A stretch of DNA of 64,000 bases from Paractinoplanes ovalisporus (GCF_016834655.1 NZ_JAENHP010000007.1:62001-126000), one strand, 5' to 3'. Counted from the stretch's first letter, positions 1 through 9,126 are shown. Program-made: numbers and translations. The notes: generated by a model not told the origin, from the sequence alone.

Positions 1-337
1 CGGCCAGGATTTCGGCGGCGGCGGTCTTGGGCAGGAAGCCGCGTACGCCGGCGGCCAGGGCCCTTCGCAGGTGGCCGGGGAGGCCGTGGCTGGTGACGAT
101 CATCGTGCGGCAGGCGGGGACGTCCCGGTGCAGTCGTTGGGCCACGGCGACGCCGTCGAGGTCGGGTAGTTGCAGGTCGATGACGGCTACGTCGGGGTGC
201 AGGGCGCGGGCCATCGACAGGGTTTCGGCGCCGGTGGCGGCCTGGGCGGTGACGGTCAGGTCGTCCTCCAAGGCCAGCAGCGCGGCCATCGCACCCCGGA
301 TCAGATGTTCGTCGTCGGCCAGCAGAACGCGGATCAC
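1..337 (-). CDS. NarL/DesR-type response regulator, 3' end outside window
   Basis: Only the receiver domain is visible. The protein starts VIRVLLADDEHLIRGAM and shows the acidic pair DD near residue 9, the phospho-acceptor Asp in VAVIDLQLPD near residue 53, and the conserved Lys in GFLPKTAAAE. It starts at a GTG whose last bases overlap the TGA of the upstream kinase (GTGA), so the two are co-translated partners. The expected LuxR-type DNA-binding half lies beyond the window start. The target genes are unknown; the secreted hydrolase just upstream of the kinase is a plausible operon mate. Confidence 0.85.
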   Translation of the reverse strand, partial: MIRVLLADDEHLIRGAMAALLALEDDLTVTAQAATGAETLSMARALHPDVAVIDLQLPDLDGVAVAQRLHRDVPACRTMIVTSHGLPGHLRRALAAGVRGFLPKTAAAEILA

Positions 338-1551
338 GAGGCCCCCGACCCGGGCGGAGAGGCGTGCGGTGGCGCTGAAAGGGGTGCGGAAGGGGGCGCG
401 GCGGGTGGTGTGAGGGGGAGCGAAGCGGCCAGCCGGAAGCTGTCGGGTGCGGTTCGGGTGGCGGTCGCGGTGCCGCCCAGGGCGGTCAGGCGTTCGGTGA
501 GACCGGTCAGCCCGTTGCCGAGCTCGAAGGGTGTGTGCGGGGCGCCGTCGTTCTCCAGCGTCAATGACACCGTACGGGCCGTGGTGGTCAAGGTGATCCG
601 GCAGGTCTGGGCCTCGCTGTGGCGCAACACGTTCGTGGTTCCTTCGCGGACCACCCAGCCCAGGGCGGCCTGGGCGGATTCGGCCAGACCGGCGCCGGCG
701 GCCTCGCCGCTGACGTGGCAGGTGATTCCGGCCGACTCCAGCAAGGTGCGGGCGCCCGCCAGTTCGGAGGGCAGGCCGGCCGCGCGGTAGCCGCCGACGA
801 CCGTTCTGAGGTCGGTCAGGGCGGCCTGGGCGATGCGGCGCACCTCGAGCATCTCGTCGGCGGCCTCGGGGCGGCCGCGCTGGGCCAGGCGGGCGGAGAG
901 TTCGGCCTTGAGCGCCACGACCGAGAGCGTACGCCCGAGCACGTCGTGCAGGTCGCGGGAGATGCGCAGGCGTTCCTCGGCGACGGCCAGCCCGGCCTGC
1001 ACGTGGCGGGCCTGGTCGAGTTCGCGCACCAGGCCCAGGGTCCAGAGGGTGACCCGGGCGGCGGGGGCGAGCACGGCCAGGATGACCGCGAGCGTGAGGG
1101 CCGAGGCGGGGCGGTCGACGATGGCCAGGGTCACGCAACCGGCGGATCCGACGGTGCTGAGCACGATGGTTGCCGAGACGTGGGTGGCGAGGGCGACCGC
1201 GTAGAGGGCGGTCACCATGAGCAGCACCGGCACGAAGGGGCTGTCGGGGTGGCCGGGTGTCGGCCGGGGGTAGGTGACGACGGCGGTGGCCGCGGTGATC
1301 GCGGTCCACAGGCCGGTGGCGGCGATGAGGCGGGCGGGGCGGGGGCCGTCGGGGTAGTTGGCGATGCCGGACCGCATCAGCAGGACGCAGAGCACCACGT
1401 GGACGGTGGTGGCGGTGATGATCGGCACCACTTCGGGGCCGATCCGGTCGCCGACCAGGATGGCGCCGCCGGCGATGAGGGGCACGAGCAGCACGTTGCT
1501 GTAGAGCGTGACCTTGATGTAGAGCTCGAACCGGTCGGTCTGGCTGCGCAT
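334..1551 (-). CDS. DesK/NarL-type sensor histidine kinase
   Basis: A 405-residue membrane kinase. About six hydrophobic segments fill the first 180 residues. A HisKA_3 dimerisation helix follows with the phospho-accepting His in RISRDLHDVLG near residue 200, and a C-terminal HATPase domain contains the G-box GNGLTGLTERL. It should phosphorylate the regulator that overlaps its stop codon. I chose the ATG at 1551 rather than an upstream GTG because GAGGAGGGG lies directly before it. The last ~25 residues are Pro/Ala/Ser-rich and probably unstructured. The stimulus cannot be read from sequence; multi-pass DesK-type kinases often sense membrane state. Confidence 0.85.
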   Translation of the reverse strand: MRSQTDRFELYIKVTLYSNVLLVPLIAGGAILVGDRIGPEVVPIITATTVHVVLCVLLMRSGIANYPDGPRPARLIAATGLWTAITAATAVVTYPRPTPGHPDSPFVPVLLMVTALYAVALATHVSATIVLSTVGSAGCVTLAIVDRPASALTLAVILAVLAPAARVTLWTLGLVRELDQARHVQAGLAVAEERLRISRDLHDVLGRTLSVVALKAELSARLAQRGRPEAADEMLEVRRIAQAALTDLRTVVGGYRAAGLPSELAGARTLLESAGITCHVSGEAAGAGLAESAQAALGWVVREGTTNVLRHSEAQTCRITLTTTARTVSLTLENDGAPHTPFELGNGLTGLTERLTALGGTATATRTAPDSFRLAASLPLTPPAAPPSAPLSAPPHASPPGSGAS

Positions 1552-1574
1552 GTCCCCTCCTCGCCGCACGTGTC

Positions 1575-2720
1575 CTACGGAAGGAACCGCATCTCGGGGT
1601 AGCGGGCCGAGGGTGCGGCCAGCAGCCGGCCGTCGCCGTGGCGCAGGTGCCGGTCGAAGAAGGCCAGCACGTAGGGCCGTTGCACGGCGATGGACCGCTC
1701 GCCGTTGATGCTACCGATCAGGGGCCGGCTGTCGGCCGGTGGCGTGCCGAGCTGGGGGAGCAGGGTCTGCAGGTCGGTGAAGGACAGGTGGGCGGTGTCG
1801 CCGAGTTCGAGCCAGTAGCGGGGGCCGCGCAGCCGATCCCACATCTGGGGCCAGGTCTCGTCCTGGTCGGGGCCGTCGTGGGCGGCGCCCAGCATCAGGA
1901 ACGGCCGGCGCAGGCCGGTGGTGAGGACGCGGCCGAAGAGGGTGCCGTCGAGGTTGGCACCGGCCCGTACCCGGCGGTCGACGCGCAGGATCTCGGCGGC
2001 GGTGGCGCCGCCCAGGGAATGCCCGGCCATGCCGATGCGGGTGAGGTCGAGGGTGTCGCGCAGGCCTTGAGGCAGGGGCCGGCGGGCGGCGTCGGGGTTG
2101 TGCCCGCGGGCGATGGCGGTGAGCCGGTCGAGCACGAAGCGGGTGTCGGCGACCCGGACGGCGAGGGCTTTGGCGATCATCGCCTGTTCCTCGGCCGGGG
2201 TCTGCGGTTCCGGTATGGCGAGGGTGGCGAGGCGGCCGTCGGGGAACTCGACGAAGTTGGCGTCGTGGGTGTGGTCGACGGTGACCACGACGAAGCCGTG
2301 GGAGGCGAGTTCTTCGACGAGGGCGGTGCTGGCGGTGCGTTCCATACCGAGGCCGGGTGACCAGAGCACGACCGGGTGCCGGCCCGCGGCGGCGGGGGCG
2401 CCGGTGTGCCCGTGGGTGACCGGCAGGACGGCGCCGGAGCCCGGGGGCGCCATCCGGGCGGCGATCTGGGGTGACACCCAGTCGGCGCGGGGGTATCCGC
2501 GGACGGTGGCGGCCGGGTACCAGATCTGGGCCATGAGTTCGCGGTGCTTCTCGGCGGGCACCCACGGGTCGGGGCGCGACGGGTCGACCAGGTGCAGCGA
2601 CACCGTCCCGATCGGGAGGGGGCCGGTGGGTGCGGGCAGGGTGAGCTGAATGTCGGTGGCGGCGGGGGCGGCCGGGCCGGCGGCGAGGGCGGCGGCCAGG
2701 GCGACGGCGGCAATCTTCAT
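1575..2720 (-). CDS. secreted PAF-acetylhydrolase-like alpha/beta hydrolase
   Basis: A 381-residue serine esterase with a short Sec signal (MKIAAVALAAALAAGPAAPA). The nucleophile elbow GHSLGG is at 233-238 and the oxyanion strand HPVVLWSPGLG is near 116-126, as in platelet-activating-factor acetylhydrolase/dienelactone-hydrolase-like lipases. The ATG at 2720 is preferred over one at 2786 because it puts the signal peptide at the N terminus. It ends 23 bp before the kinase start, so the three genes may form one transcript. Substrate unknown; a short-chain ester or oxidised phospholipid is a family-based guess. Confidence 0.75.
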   Translation of the reverse strand: MKIAAVALAAALAAGPAAPAATDIQLTLPAPTGPLPIGTVSLHLVDPSRPDPWVPAEKHRELMAQIWYPAATVRGYPRADWVSPQIAARMAPPGSGAVLPVTHGHTGAPAAAGRHPVVLWSPGLGMERTASTALVEELASHGFVVVTVDHTHDANFVEFPDGRLATLAIPEPQTPAEEQAMIAKALAVRVADTRFVLDRLTAIARGHNPDAARRPLPQGLRDTLDLTRIGMAGHSLGGATAAEILRVDRRVRAGANLDGTLFGRVLTTGLRRPFLMLGAAHDGPDQDETWPQMWDRLRGPRYWLELGDTAHLSFTDLQTLLPQLGTPPADSRPLIGSINGERSIAVQRPYVLAFFDRHLRHGDGRLLAAPSARYPEMRFLP

Positions 2721-2779
2721 GTCGTCGAGTCTCGGACCGGCGCGTAGCGGTCCGTAGTGCCGCCGCTCACCGGTCACCG

Positions 2780-2824
2780 ATGACATCTGTCATAAAGCCC
2801 CGCCCGCTATTACCGGCCGGTAAT
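2780..2824. promoter_or_regulatory. two palindromes upstream of the hydrolase gene (candidate operators)
   Basis: Two inverted repeats lie just upstream of the minus-strand hydrolase gene: ATGACA-TC-TGTCAT at 2780-2793 and the perfect 16-bp palindrome ATTACCGGCCGGTAAT at 2809-2824. TGACA-N2-TGTCA is a typical TetR-family operator shape. No regulator of that family is adjacent, so the factor is unknown. Confidence 0.4.
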
Positions 2825-3356
2825 TTGCTGCTCTTTACGTCGGACATTTCATGGACGTGTCGTGAACATTTGTCGGAACCGGACGTCGTAAGGGAAACGC
2901 GATTTCCAATTGATACGTCTCAATCACCGTGGTGGGCGTTGCGTCGGTGATCGGCCACGCTGTGTCCATCATCGACCGCCTAAACCCAACCGAATGCGCC
3001 CCGGTAGTGGATCCCGGCAACACGGCCAAGTCCGACGTAAGCCCATGTTGTCCTGCGAAACCGGCGCCAGCGGTCGCACCCCGGTTACGCCGCGCGACCA
3101 GGTCGATTGTTAACGGTCCATTACCCGTACGTGGGGAAATGGCTTGTCAGCACGATCAAGTGACGTCGTCACAGTGTTTTGAAAACGATCGAAGAACGAC
3201 CGGGGATATCACTGCCGTCGATTCCCGTCAACTATCGGGAATGGTCGTGCCGCGGACAGGCCGATCGACCCGCGGCAATCCTTAATTCTTGCTTAGACTC
3301 GCCGCTGGCACGCCCCGCCCGTCCACCTCACTCCCGTCCACCGTGGAGGTTCCTCG
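2825..3356. promoter_or_regulatory. gene-free leader of the exopolysaccharide operon with three inverted repeats
   Basis: About 530 bp without a convincing gene, of visibly lower GC than its surroundings. It holds GTGACG-T-CGTCAC at 3160-3172, GTTTT-G-AAAAC at 3176-3186, and ATTCCCG-N8-CGGGAAT at 3221-3242. TTAGACT near 3293 could be a -10 element. TGGAGG about 9 nt before the ATG at 3357 is the ribosome binding site. I saw no riboswitch-like structure I could name. The palindromes are direct observations; their role is inferred. Confidence 0.4.
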
Positions 3357-5465
3357 ATGGCCGCTGCCCGCCTGCCCGCCTACCGCCGTGCGGTACGCGC
3401 TCTGGCCGCCGCCCTCTGTACCGGCATGCTCGTGGCCGCGGCCTCACCCGCGGCCGCCAAGCCCGCCAAACCCAAGGCCCCGCCTCAGATTCCCGGCTAC
3501 GGCCAGGTCGCCCCGCCGCGCGTCGCCCCGCCCGCCCCGCTGCCCGAGCGCGCCGGCAAGGTGACCCTCAACAAGAGCACCCCGCTGGCCCGCCCCACCA
3601 CCAAGCTGGCCGGCCTCAACGACAAGGTCGCCCTGCGCGCGCTCGTCGTCGCCACCAACACCGACGACTTCGGGGTGCCGACCTGGAAGACCACCCTCGA
3701 CCGGCTCGGCGCCGCCTACGACGTGCTCTACAGCGCCACCACCCCGCTGACCGTCGACACCCTCGTGCGCGCCGACGGCACCGGCAAGTACAACGCGATC
3801 CTGCTGACCAACACCATGCTCGTGTACGCCGACGGCGGGAACTACCTCAACGGCCTCGACCCGAACGAGTGGAACATCCTGTGGGCGTACGAGCGGAACT
3901 TCGGTGTGCGCCAGGCCGCGCTCTACACGTCGTACGGCTCCTGGCCCGAGGACTACTGCCTGCGCTCGGCCGGCGAGACCTCGGTCGGTGACACCCCGCT
4001 CAACGTGAACCTGACGAGCGCCGGCGCCGGCGTGTTCGACTATCTGAAGGCGGACGCCGCGATCCCGGTCGTGCAGTCCTATGTGTACAAGACGAGCATC
4101 GCCCCGGGCTGCGCCGCCGACCCGATCGCCACCGACGGCACCAACGTGCTCGGCGTGCGCTCGACCTCGACCGACGGCCGCGAACGCCTCGCCCTCACGT
4201 TCACGCTGAACCAGTACCTGCTGCAGTCCGACGTGCTGGTCTACGGGCTGGTCCGCTGGGCCACCAAGGGCCTGTTCCTGGGCGAGCAGCGGCACTACCT
4301 CAACGTCGACATCGACGACTGGTTCAACACCGCCGACCACTACTACCCGGACGGGCACATCGAGTACGACCCGGGCTTCAAGGTGTCGGCGCACGACATG
4401 GTGAACCTGGACCAGCGCCAGGACGCCCTCGGCCTCGGATTCAAGTTCAACCTGGCGTTCAACGGCGCCGACATCGACCCGTTCGCCGGCAACCAGTGCA
4501 GCCCCGGCGGCGGTCCCAACGACCTCACCGCGACCACCAAGTGCCTCGCCGGTGACTTCCGCTGGCTCAACCACACGCTCAACCACCCCGAACTCAACCA
4601 CACCAGCTACGCCGCGACGTACGGGGAAATTCTCGACAACCGCAACGCCGGCGCCGCCATCGGTCTCACCGAGTCGGCCGGTGTGCTCAAGACCCCCGAG
4701 TACTCGGGTCTGGGTGTCTACACGGTCGACCCCGACGACGACACCGGCGTGCCGGTCGACCACGGCCTGGAAGGTTCCAACCCGAACCTGCTGCAGGCCG
4801 CGAAGGACCTGAACATCAGGTACCTGCACGGCAACATGTCGTTCGCCAGCCACAAGCCGGCCCACTTCAACGCCTCGATCGTGCACCCGATGGAGCCGGC
4901 CGTGGAGGTCGTGCCGGACTGGCCGACCAACGTCGCCTACTTCTGCACGACGCCGGAGGAGGAGACCGCCTTCTACAACTCCTTCTACGGGCCGAACGGC
5001 AAGTTCCCGTACTGGCCGACGAACCGCACCTACGAGCAGATCGTCGACTACGAGACCGGCATCGCGTTGCAGCACGTCGCTTCCGGCGGCATCAACACGC
5101 ACACGCTGCACATCGCGAACGTCCGCGACTACGGCAACGGCCGCACGCTGGCCACCGACTGGGTCGAGGCCACCGTGGCCAAGTACCAGGCGATCTACTC
5201 GGTGCCGCTGCTGAACCTGGACTGGGCCCAGATCGGCGCCTACACCAGCGTCCGCACCCAGCACTTCGCGGCGCTGGGGGCCGGGGTCGACGCCGTCTAC
5301 GACCGGTCGGCGGGCACGGTCACGGTCACCTCCCCGGCGGCCGGAACCGTTCAGGTCAGCGGGGTTCAGGCCGCGACCTCCACGACGTACGGGACCGATG
5401 TCACCGCCCCGCTGGCGCTCGCCGCCGGCACCGCGGTGACCGTGACCGCCGCGCCGAGGGCGTAA
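3357..5465 (+). CDS. secreted NodB-type polysaccharide deacetylase, Agd3/CE18-like
   Basis: A 702-residue secreted protein; the signal peptide ends near residue 34 (SPAAAK) and is followed by a Pro/Lys-rich linker. Residues ~90-300 look like a Rossmann/flavodoxin-like or carbohydrate-binding module. The catalytic half carries NVDIDDW (D318, D320, D321) and NHTLNHPELN (H406-x3-H410), matching the Asp and HxxxH metal ligands of NodB-fold deacetylases, plus a later THTLH near 581-585. A beta-rich tail (650-702) closes it. Known CE18 members (fungal Agd3, the PelA deacetylase half) remove acetyl groups from alpha-1,4-GalNAc polymers. Seven bp separate it from the PelF-type gene, so it heads the operon. 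CE18 membership is inferred from motifs and context. Confidence 0.65.
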   Translation: MAAARLPAYRRAVRALAAALCTGMLVAAASPAAAKPAKPKAPPQIPGYGQVAPPRVAPPAPLPERAGKVTLNKSTPLARPTTKLAGLNDKVALRALVVATNTDDFGVPTWKTTLDRLGAAYDVLYSATTPLTVDTLVRADGTGKYNAILLTNTMLVYADGGNYLNGLDPNEWNILWAYERNFGVRQAALYTSYGSWPEDYCLRSAGETSVGDTPLNVNLTSAGAGVFDYLKADAAIPVVQSYVYKTSIAPGCAADPIATDGTNVLGVRSTSTDGRERLALTFTLNQYLLQSDVLVYGLVRWATKGLFLGEQRHYLNVDIDDWFNTADHYYPDGHIEYDPGFKVSAHDMVNLDQRQDALGLGFKFNLAFNGADIDPFAGNQCSPGGGPNDLTATTKCLAGDFRWLNHTLNHPELNHTSYAATYGEILDNRNAGAAIGLTESAGVLKTPEYSGLGVYTVDPDDDTGVPVDHGLEGSNPNLLQAAKDLNIRYLHGNMSFASHKPAHFNASIVHPMEPAVEVVPDWPTNVAYFCTTPEEETAFYNSFYGPNGKFPYWPTNRTYEQIVDYETGIALQHVASGGINTHTLHIANVRDYGNGRTLATDWVEATVAKYQAIYSVPLLNLDWAQIGAYTSVRTQHFAALGAGVDAVYDRSAGTVTVTSPAAGTVQVSGVQAATSTTYGTDVTAPLALAAGTAVTVTAAPRA

Positions 5466-5472
5466 CCGGCAC

Positions 5473-6960
5473 ATGCGGATAGCACTCGTGTCCGAGGGGA
5501 CCTATCCCTACGCGATGGGCGGCGTCAGCATCTGGTGCGAGCAGCTCATCAAGGGGATGCCCGACTACCGCTGGGAGGTCGTCGCGCTCACCGTCGACGG
5601 CTCCGAGCAGTCCGTCTTCGCCACCCCGGCGAACCTCGACCGGGTGCATTCCGTGCCGTTGTGGGGCGGCCGTCGCGCCGACAAGCGCGACGGCCCGCCC
5701 GGGCCCGCCTTCACCGGCCCGTACGAGATGTTCCTGCGCACCCTCATCACCCCGCTGGACACCCTGAACGCCGAGCAGGGACGCGGCCTGTTCCTGCTGG
5801 CGCTCCGGGGCCTTTACGAGTATGCCGAAGCGGGCGGGAACCTCGGCGAGGCGCTGGTCTCGAACGAGGCGGTCACGATGATGCTCGACGCGTGGCGTGA
5901 CCTGCGTGTCGAGGAGACCTCGGGGGCGCCCACGGTGGCCGACGCGATCCAGGCGACGTGGCTGCTCGAGCACATGCTGCGGCCGCTGAGCGCGCCCGCG
6001 GTGCAGGCCGACATCGTGCACTGCTCGATGAACGGCCTGTCGATGCTGGTGGCGATGGTCGCCAAGTGGAAGCACGGCACTCCGCTGGTGATGAGCGAGC
6101 ACGGCATCTACCTGCGCGAGCGCTACATCTCCTACCTGCACGACGACGCTTCCCACGCCGTACGGGTGATGGCGTTGAGTTTCTTCCGTTCGCTGGCCGG
6201 CGCCGCCTACCTCATCACCGACGTGCTCGCGCCGCACTCGGCCTACAACCGGCGCTGGCAGCTGCACAACGGCGCCGACCCGGAACGCATGTGGACGATG
6301 TACAACGGGGTGGAACCGGCCGAGTTCCCGGCCGCCACCTCCGAGCCGTCGGTGCCGACCATCTCGTTCATGGGCCGCGTCGACCCGCTCAAGGACCTGC
6401 ACACGCTGATCCGGGCGTTCGCCATCGTCCGCAAGGAGATCCCGGAGGCACGGCTGCGCATCTTCGGCGGCACCCCGGCCGTCAACCGCACCTACCACGA
6501 GTCGTGCGAGCAGCTCATCACCGAACTCGGCCTCGACGGCGCGGCCGTGCTCGAGGGCCGCATCGAACGGGCCGTCGACGCCTACCACGCCGGCAGCATC
6601 GTCGCGCTCACCAGCATCTCCGAGGGCTTCCCGTACACGGTGGTGGAGGCGATGGCGTGCGGGCGGCCCTGCGTGTGCACCAACGTGGGCGGGGTGGCCG
6701 AGGCGGTCGGTGAGACCGGCCGGGTCGTGGCGCCGCGCGACCACGCGGCCGTCGCCGAGGCCTGCATCGAGCTGCTGCGCGACGACGAACTGCGCCACAA
6801 CCTCGGCTACGCGGCCCGTGCCCGCGTGCTCGAACACTTCACGCTGGCCCAGTCGCTGCAGATGTACCGCGACGTCTACGAGAAGCTGGCCCGCCCGATC
6901 GAAGGCCCGGCCATGCCGCGTCTGCGCCCGGCCGCCCCGGCCTGGTTGGGCGTGCGATGA
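5473..6960 (+). CDS. pelF: PelF-type family 4 glycosyltransferase
   Basis: A 495-residue cytosolic GT4 enzyme. The N terminus MRIALVSEGTYPYAMGGVS is the hallmark of the DUF3492/PelF group. The C-terminal Rossmann domain shows the donor-binding E-x7-E (E384 to E392 in EGFPYTVVEAMACG). Proteobacterial PelF uses UDP-GalNAc/UDP-GlcNAc to polymerise Pel, a partly deacetylated GalNAc-rich polymer, at the membrane with PelD, E and G. Here it follows the deacetylase gene by 7 bp and overlaps the next gene by 4 bp (ATGA). Assignment to PelF is strong; the exact sugar donor is not visible. Confidence 0.85.
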   Translation: MRIALVSEGTYPYAMGGVSIWCEQLIKGMPDYRWEVVALTVDGSEQSVFATPANLDRVHSVPLWGGRRADKRDGPPGPAFTGPYEMFLRTLITPLDTLNAEQGRGLFLLALRGLYEYAEAGGNLGEALVSNEAVTMMLDAWRDLRVEETSGAPTVADAIQATWLLEHMLRPLSAPAVQADIVHCSMNGLSMLVAMVAKWKHGTPLVMSEHGIYLRERYISYLHDDASHAVRVMALSFFRSLAGAAYLITDVLAPHSAYNRRWQLHNGADPERMWTMYNGVEPAEFPAATSEPSVPTISFMGRVDPLKDLHTLIRAFAIVRKEIPEARLRIFGGTPAVNRTYHESCEQLITELGLDGAAVLEGRIERAVDAYHAGSIVALTSISEGFPYTVVEAMACGRPCVCTNVGGVAEAVGETGRVVAPRDHAAVAEACIELLRDDELRHNLGYAARARVLEHFTLAQSLQMYRDVYEKLARPIEGPAMPRLRPAAPAWLGVR

Positions 6961-8375
6961 CAGTCGAAGCTGAGCTGGCTGGAGACGACGCGGTGCCCAC
7001 CGCGCCCGCGACCCATCCCGTGGTGCTGCCACGGATCTCCACCGACCCCCTGGACATGCTCGTCGACCGGATCCGGCCGTCGGTCGCGCGGGCCGTCGAA
7101 GCGCTTCAGGTGGCCGCCGCCCTGGAGGCCGACGGCGTCACCGACCGCATCGCCCGGGTCGAGTACGGCTTCCCCGACGTGTTCGCACTCGCCGGCGAGG
7201 TGTTCCGCCGCCTCGGGCCGCCCGCCGACGACCCGCCCGCCCCGGTCGCCACCGGCCACGGCCGCCGCCAGACGTTGCGGCTGCTGCTGCACGGCCCCCT
7301 CTACGCCCTGCCCAGCGCGGTGTTCCCGGCCGTGCTGTCGGTGCTGGGGCAGCGCCACGCCATCGTTGCGCTCACCCTGGCCGGGGTGGTCGGGTGGGCG
7401 TACGCGGGCACGGTCGCCTTCGCCGCCTACAAACTGCTCGGCGCCAACCGGCCGCACCGCGCGGCCCGGCTGCTGCGCTTCTCGCTGGCGGCCGCCCCGC
7501 TCACCGGCGCCCTGCTCGGCGCCGCGCTCGGCGACTGGCGGCTCGTGCTGCTGGCCGCCGGGCAGCTCACCTACCAGCTCGCCGGCACCGTCCTCATGTT
7601 CTACCGCCGCGAACTGTGGCAGGCCCTGGCCATGGTTCCGGCGGTCGTCACCGGCCTGGCCTACCTGCTCGGCCCGGTGCTGCGCGACGCGGCGCTGGTC
7701 ACCGCGGCGGCCGGGATCCTGGCCGCGTTCGCCCTGGCGCTGTGGTGCACGCTCAAGAAGGGCGGCGCCGACGAACAACCGGCCCGGCTGCCCCGGCACG
7801 CGCTGGCGGGCGTCACCGCGTACGGAATCCTCTCGGCTCTGCTGCTGCTGCACGCCGCCGCGCCCTACCTGTCGGACCGCCTCGACATCGCCGTCGCGGT
7901 GGCCCCGCTCATCCTGTCCATGGGCTTCGTCGAATGGCGCGCGGAACGGTTCCGCGCCCAAGCCGTCGGGCTCACCCGCACCAGCCGGCGACCGGCCGAC
8001 TTCGAAATCGGCCTGGCCCGCGCCATCGGCCGTGAGATCGCGCTGTGCACGGCGGTCCCGGCCGCCCTCGGCGTCGTGCTCGTGGCCGTCCTGCGCTCCA
8101 CCGACCCGGCCGTCATGGTGATGGTCGCCGCCCACGTCGTGCTCGGCGGCGCCTACTACACCGCGTTCCTGCTGGCCGGCTTCGAACGGTTCGGCCGGCT
8201 CTGCGCGTCGCTGACCGCCGCCCTGGCGCTGCACCTCGGCGCTGTTTTCCTGCTCGGCCGGCCGGTCGCTCCGCTGACCGACACGGTGCTCTATCTCGGC
8301 AGCGTCCTCGCGCTGCTGGCCCTGTTCCTGCTCGGCCTGGCCCCGTCCGTCCGCCAGGTACGCCACTTCCGGTAG
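6957..8375 (+). CDS. polytopic membrane protein in the PelG position
   Basis: A 472-residue protein. The first ~105 residues are soluble (conspicuous stretch GVTDRIARVEYGFPDVFALA near 60-80). They are followed by about ten to twelve hydrophobic helices from residue ~110 to the C terminus, with one longer polar segment near 330-350. PelG is a 12-helix MATE/flippase-like partner of PelF, and this gene overlaps pelF by 4 bp, so a role in polymer export or as PelF membrane anchor is likely. I cannot show sequence homology to PelG by eye, and the soluble N-terminal domain is an extra. It could be another kind of polysaccharide exporter. Confidence 0.6.
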   Translation: MTVEAELAGDDAVPTAPATHPVVLPRISTDPLDMLVDRIRPSVARAVEALQVAAALEADGVTDRIARVEYGFPDVFALAGEVFRRLGPPADDPPAPVATGHGRRQTLRLLLHGPLYALPSAVFPAVLSVLGQRHAIVALTLAGVVGWAYAGTVAFAAYKLLGANRPHRAARLLRFSLAAAPLTGALLGAALGDWRLVLLAAGQLTYQLAGTVLMFYRRELWQALAMVPAVVTGLAYLLGPVLRDAALVTAAAGILAAFALALWCTLKKGGADEQPARLPRHALAGVTAYGILSALLLLHAAAPYLSDRLDIAVAVAPLILSMGFVEWRAERFRAQAVGLTRTSRRPADFEIGLARAIGREIALCTAVPAALGVVLVAVLRSTDPAVMVMVAAHVVLGGAYYTAFLLAGFERFGRLCASLTAALALHLGAVFLLGRPVAPLTDTVLYLGSVLALLALFLLGLAPSVRQVRHFR

Positions 8376-8397
8376 ATCACGCAAGGGGGAGATCTGC

Positions 8398-9126
8398 ATG
8401 CACGCGGTGATTCTCGCCGGCGGCAAGGGGGTGCGGCTGCGGCCGTACACCACCACGCTGCCCAAGCCACTGATGCCGATCGGTGACAAACACGCGATCC
8501 TCGAGATCGTCCTGGAGCAGCTCGCCGGCTGCGGCTTCACGTCGGTGACCCTGGCGATCAACCATCTCGGCCCGCTCATCAAGGCGTTCGTCGGTGACGG
8601 CGCCCGCTGGGGGCTGCGGGTCGACTACATCGAGGAGGATCGTCCCCTGTCGACGGTCGGACCGCTGTTCGGGCTCAAGGACACGCTGCCCGACCAGTTC
8701 CTGGTGATGAACGGCGACGTGCTGACCGACCTCGACTACGCCGACCTGCTCAACCAGCACACCGTCAGCGGGGCCGGGCTCACCGTGGCCATCGCCGAAC
8801 GCACCCACAAGGTGGAGTTCGGCGTGCTCGACGTGGAGGCGTCCCGCATCACCGGTTTCCGTGAGAAGCCGAGCCTGCGCTACCAGGTCAGCATGGGCGT
8901 GTACGGGATGAGCCGCCGCACCCTGGCCCCCTACCCGGCGGGCCGCTCGTTCGGCTTCGACGAGCTCGTGCTCGACCTGCTCGCCCGCCGCGAGAACCCG
9001 GCCACCTACCCGTTCACCGGCTACTGGCTCGACATCGGCCGCCCCGAGGACTACGACGAGGCCAACCGCATCTTCGACGAGCTGCGCCCGCTGCTGCTGC
9101 GCGAACGCGCCGGGGAGCCGGTATGA
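8398..9126 (+). CDS. NDP-sugar pyrophosphorylase (nucleotidyltransferase family 2)
   Basis: A 242-residue RmlA/GCD1-like enzyme that joins a sugar-1-phosphate and an NTP to give an NDP-sugar. The signature AGGKGVRLRPYTTTLPKPL starts at residue 7. The metal-binding Asp is in VMNGDVLTDLDY and the sugar-binding Lys in FREKPSL. GGGGGAG lies 8-9 nt before the ATG. The next gene starts at its stop (ATGA overlap). In the operon it would supply activated sugar for the polymer or a side branch; the base and sugar are not predictable by eye. Confidence 0.8.
   Translation: MHAVILAGGKGVRLRPYTTTLPKPLMPIGDKHAILEIVLEQLAGCGFTSVTLAINHLGPLIKAFVGDGARWGLRVDYIEEDRPLSTVGPLFGLKDTLPDQFLVMNGDVLTDLDYADLLNQHTVSGAGLTVAIAERTHKVEFGVLDVEASRITGFREKPSLRYQVSMGVYGMSRRTLAPYPAGRSFGFDELVLDLLARRENPATYPFTGYWLDIGRPEDYDEANRIFDELRPLLLRERAGEPV

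Noticed and set aside
619..1602. Long open frames antisense to the first kinase gene
   Set aside because: Gly/Arg/His-rich translations typical of reverse frames in high-GC DNA; no RBS and no recognisable motif.
3124..3300. c-di-GMP riboswitch before the exopolysaccharide operon
   Set aside because: The hairpins do not show the conserved GEMM bulge or tetraloop-receptor pattern.
3444..5474. Long antisense frame opposite the deacetylase
   Set aside because: Composition is a Val/Gly/Arg shadow of the sense codons; the sense frame has a signal peptide and catalytic motifs.
6957..8375. Firm pelG naming
   Set aside because: Position and topology fit, but homology cannot be shown by eye and there is an extra N-terminal domain.
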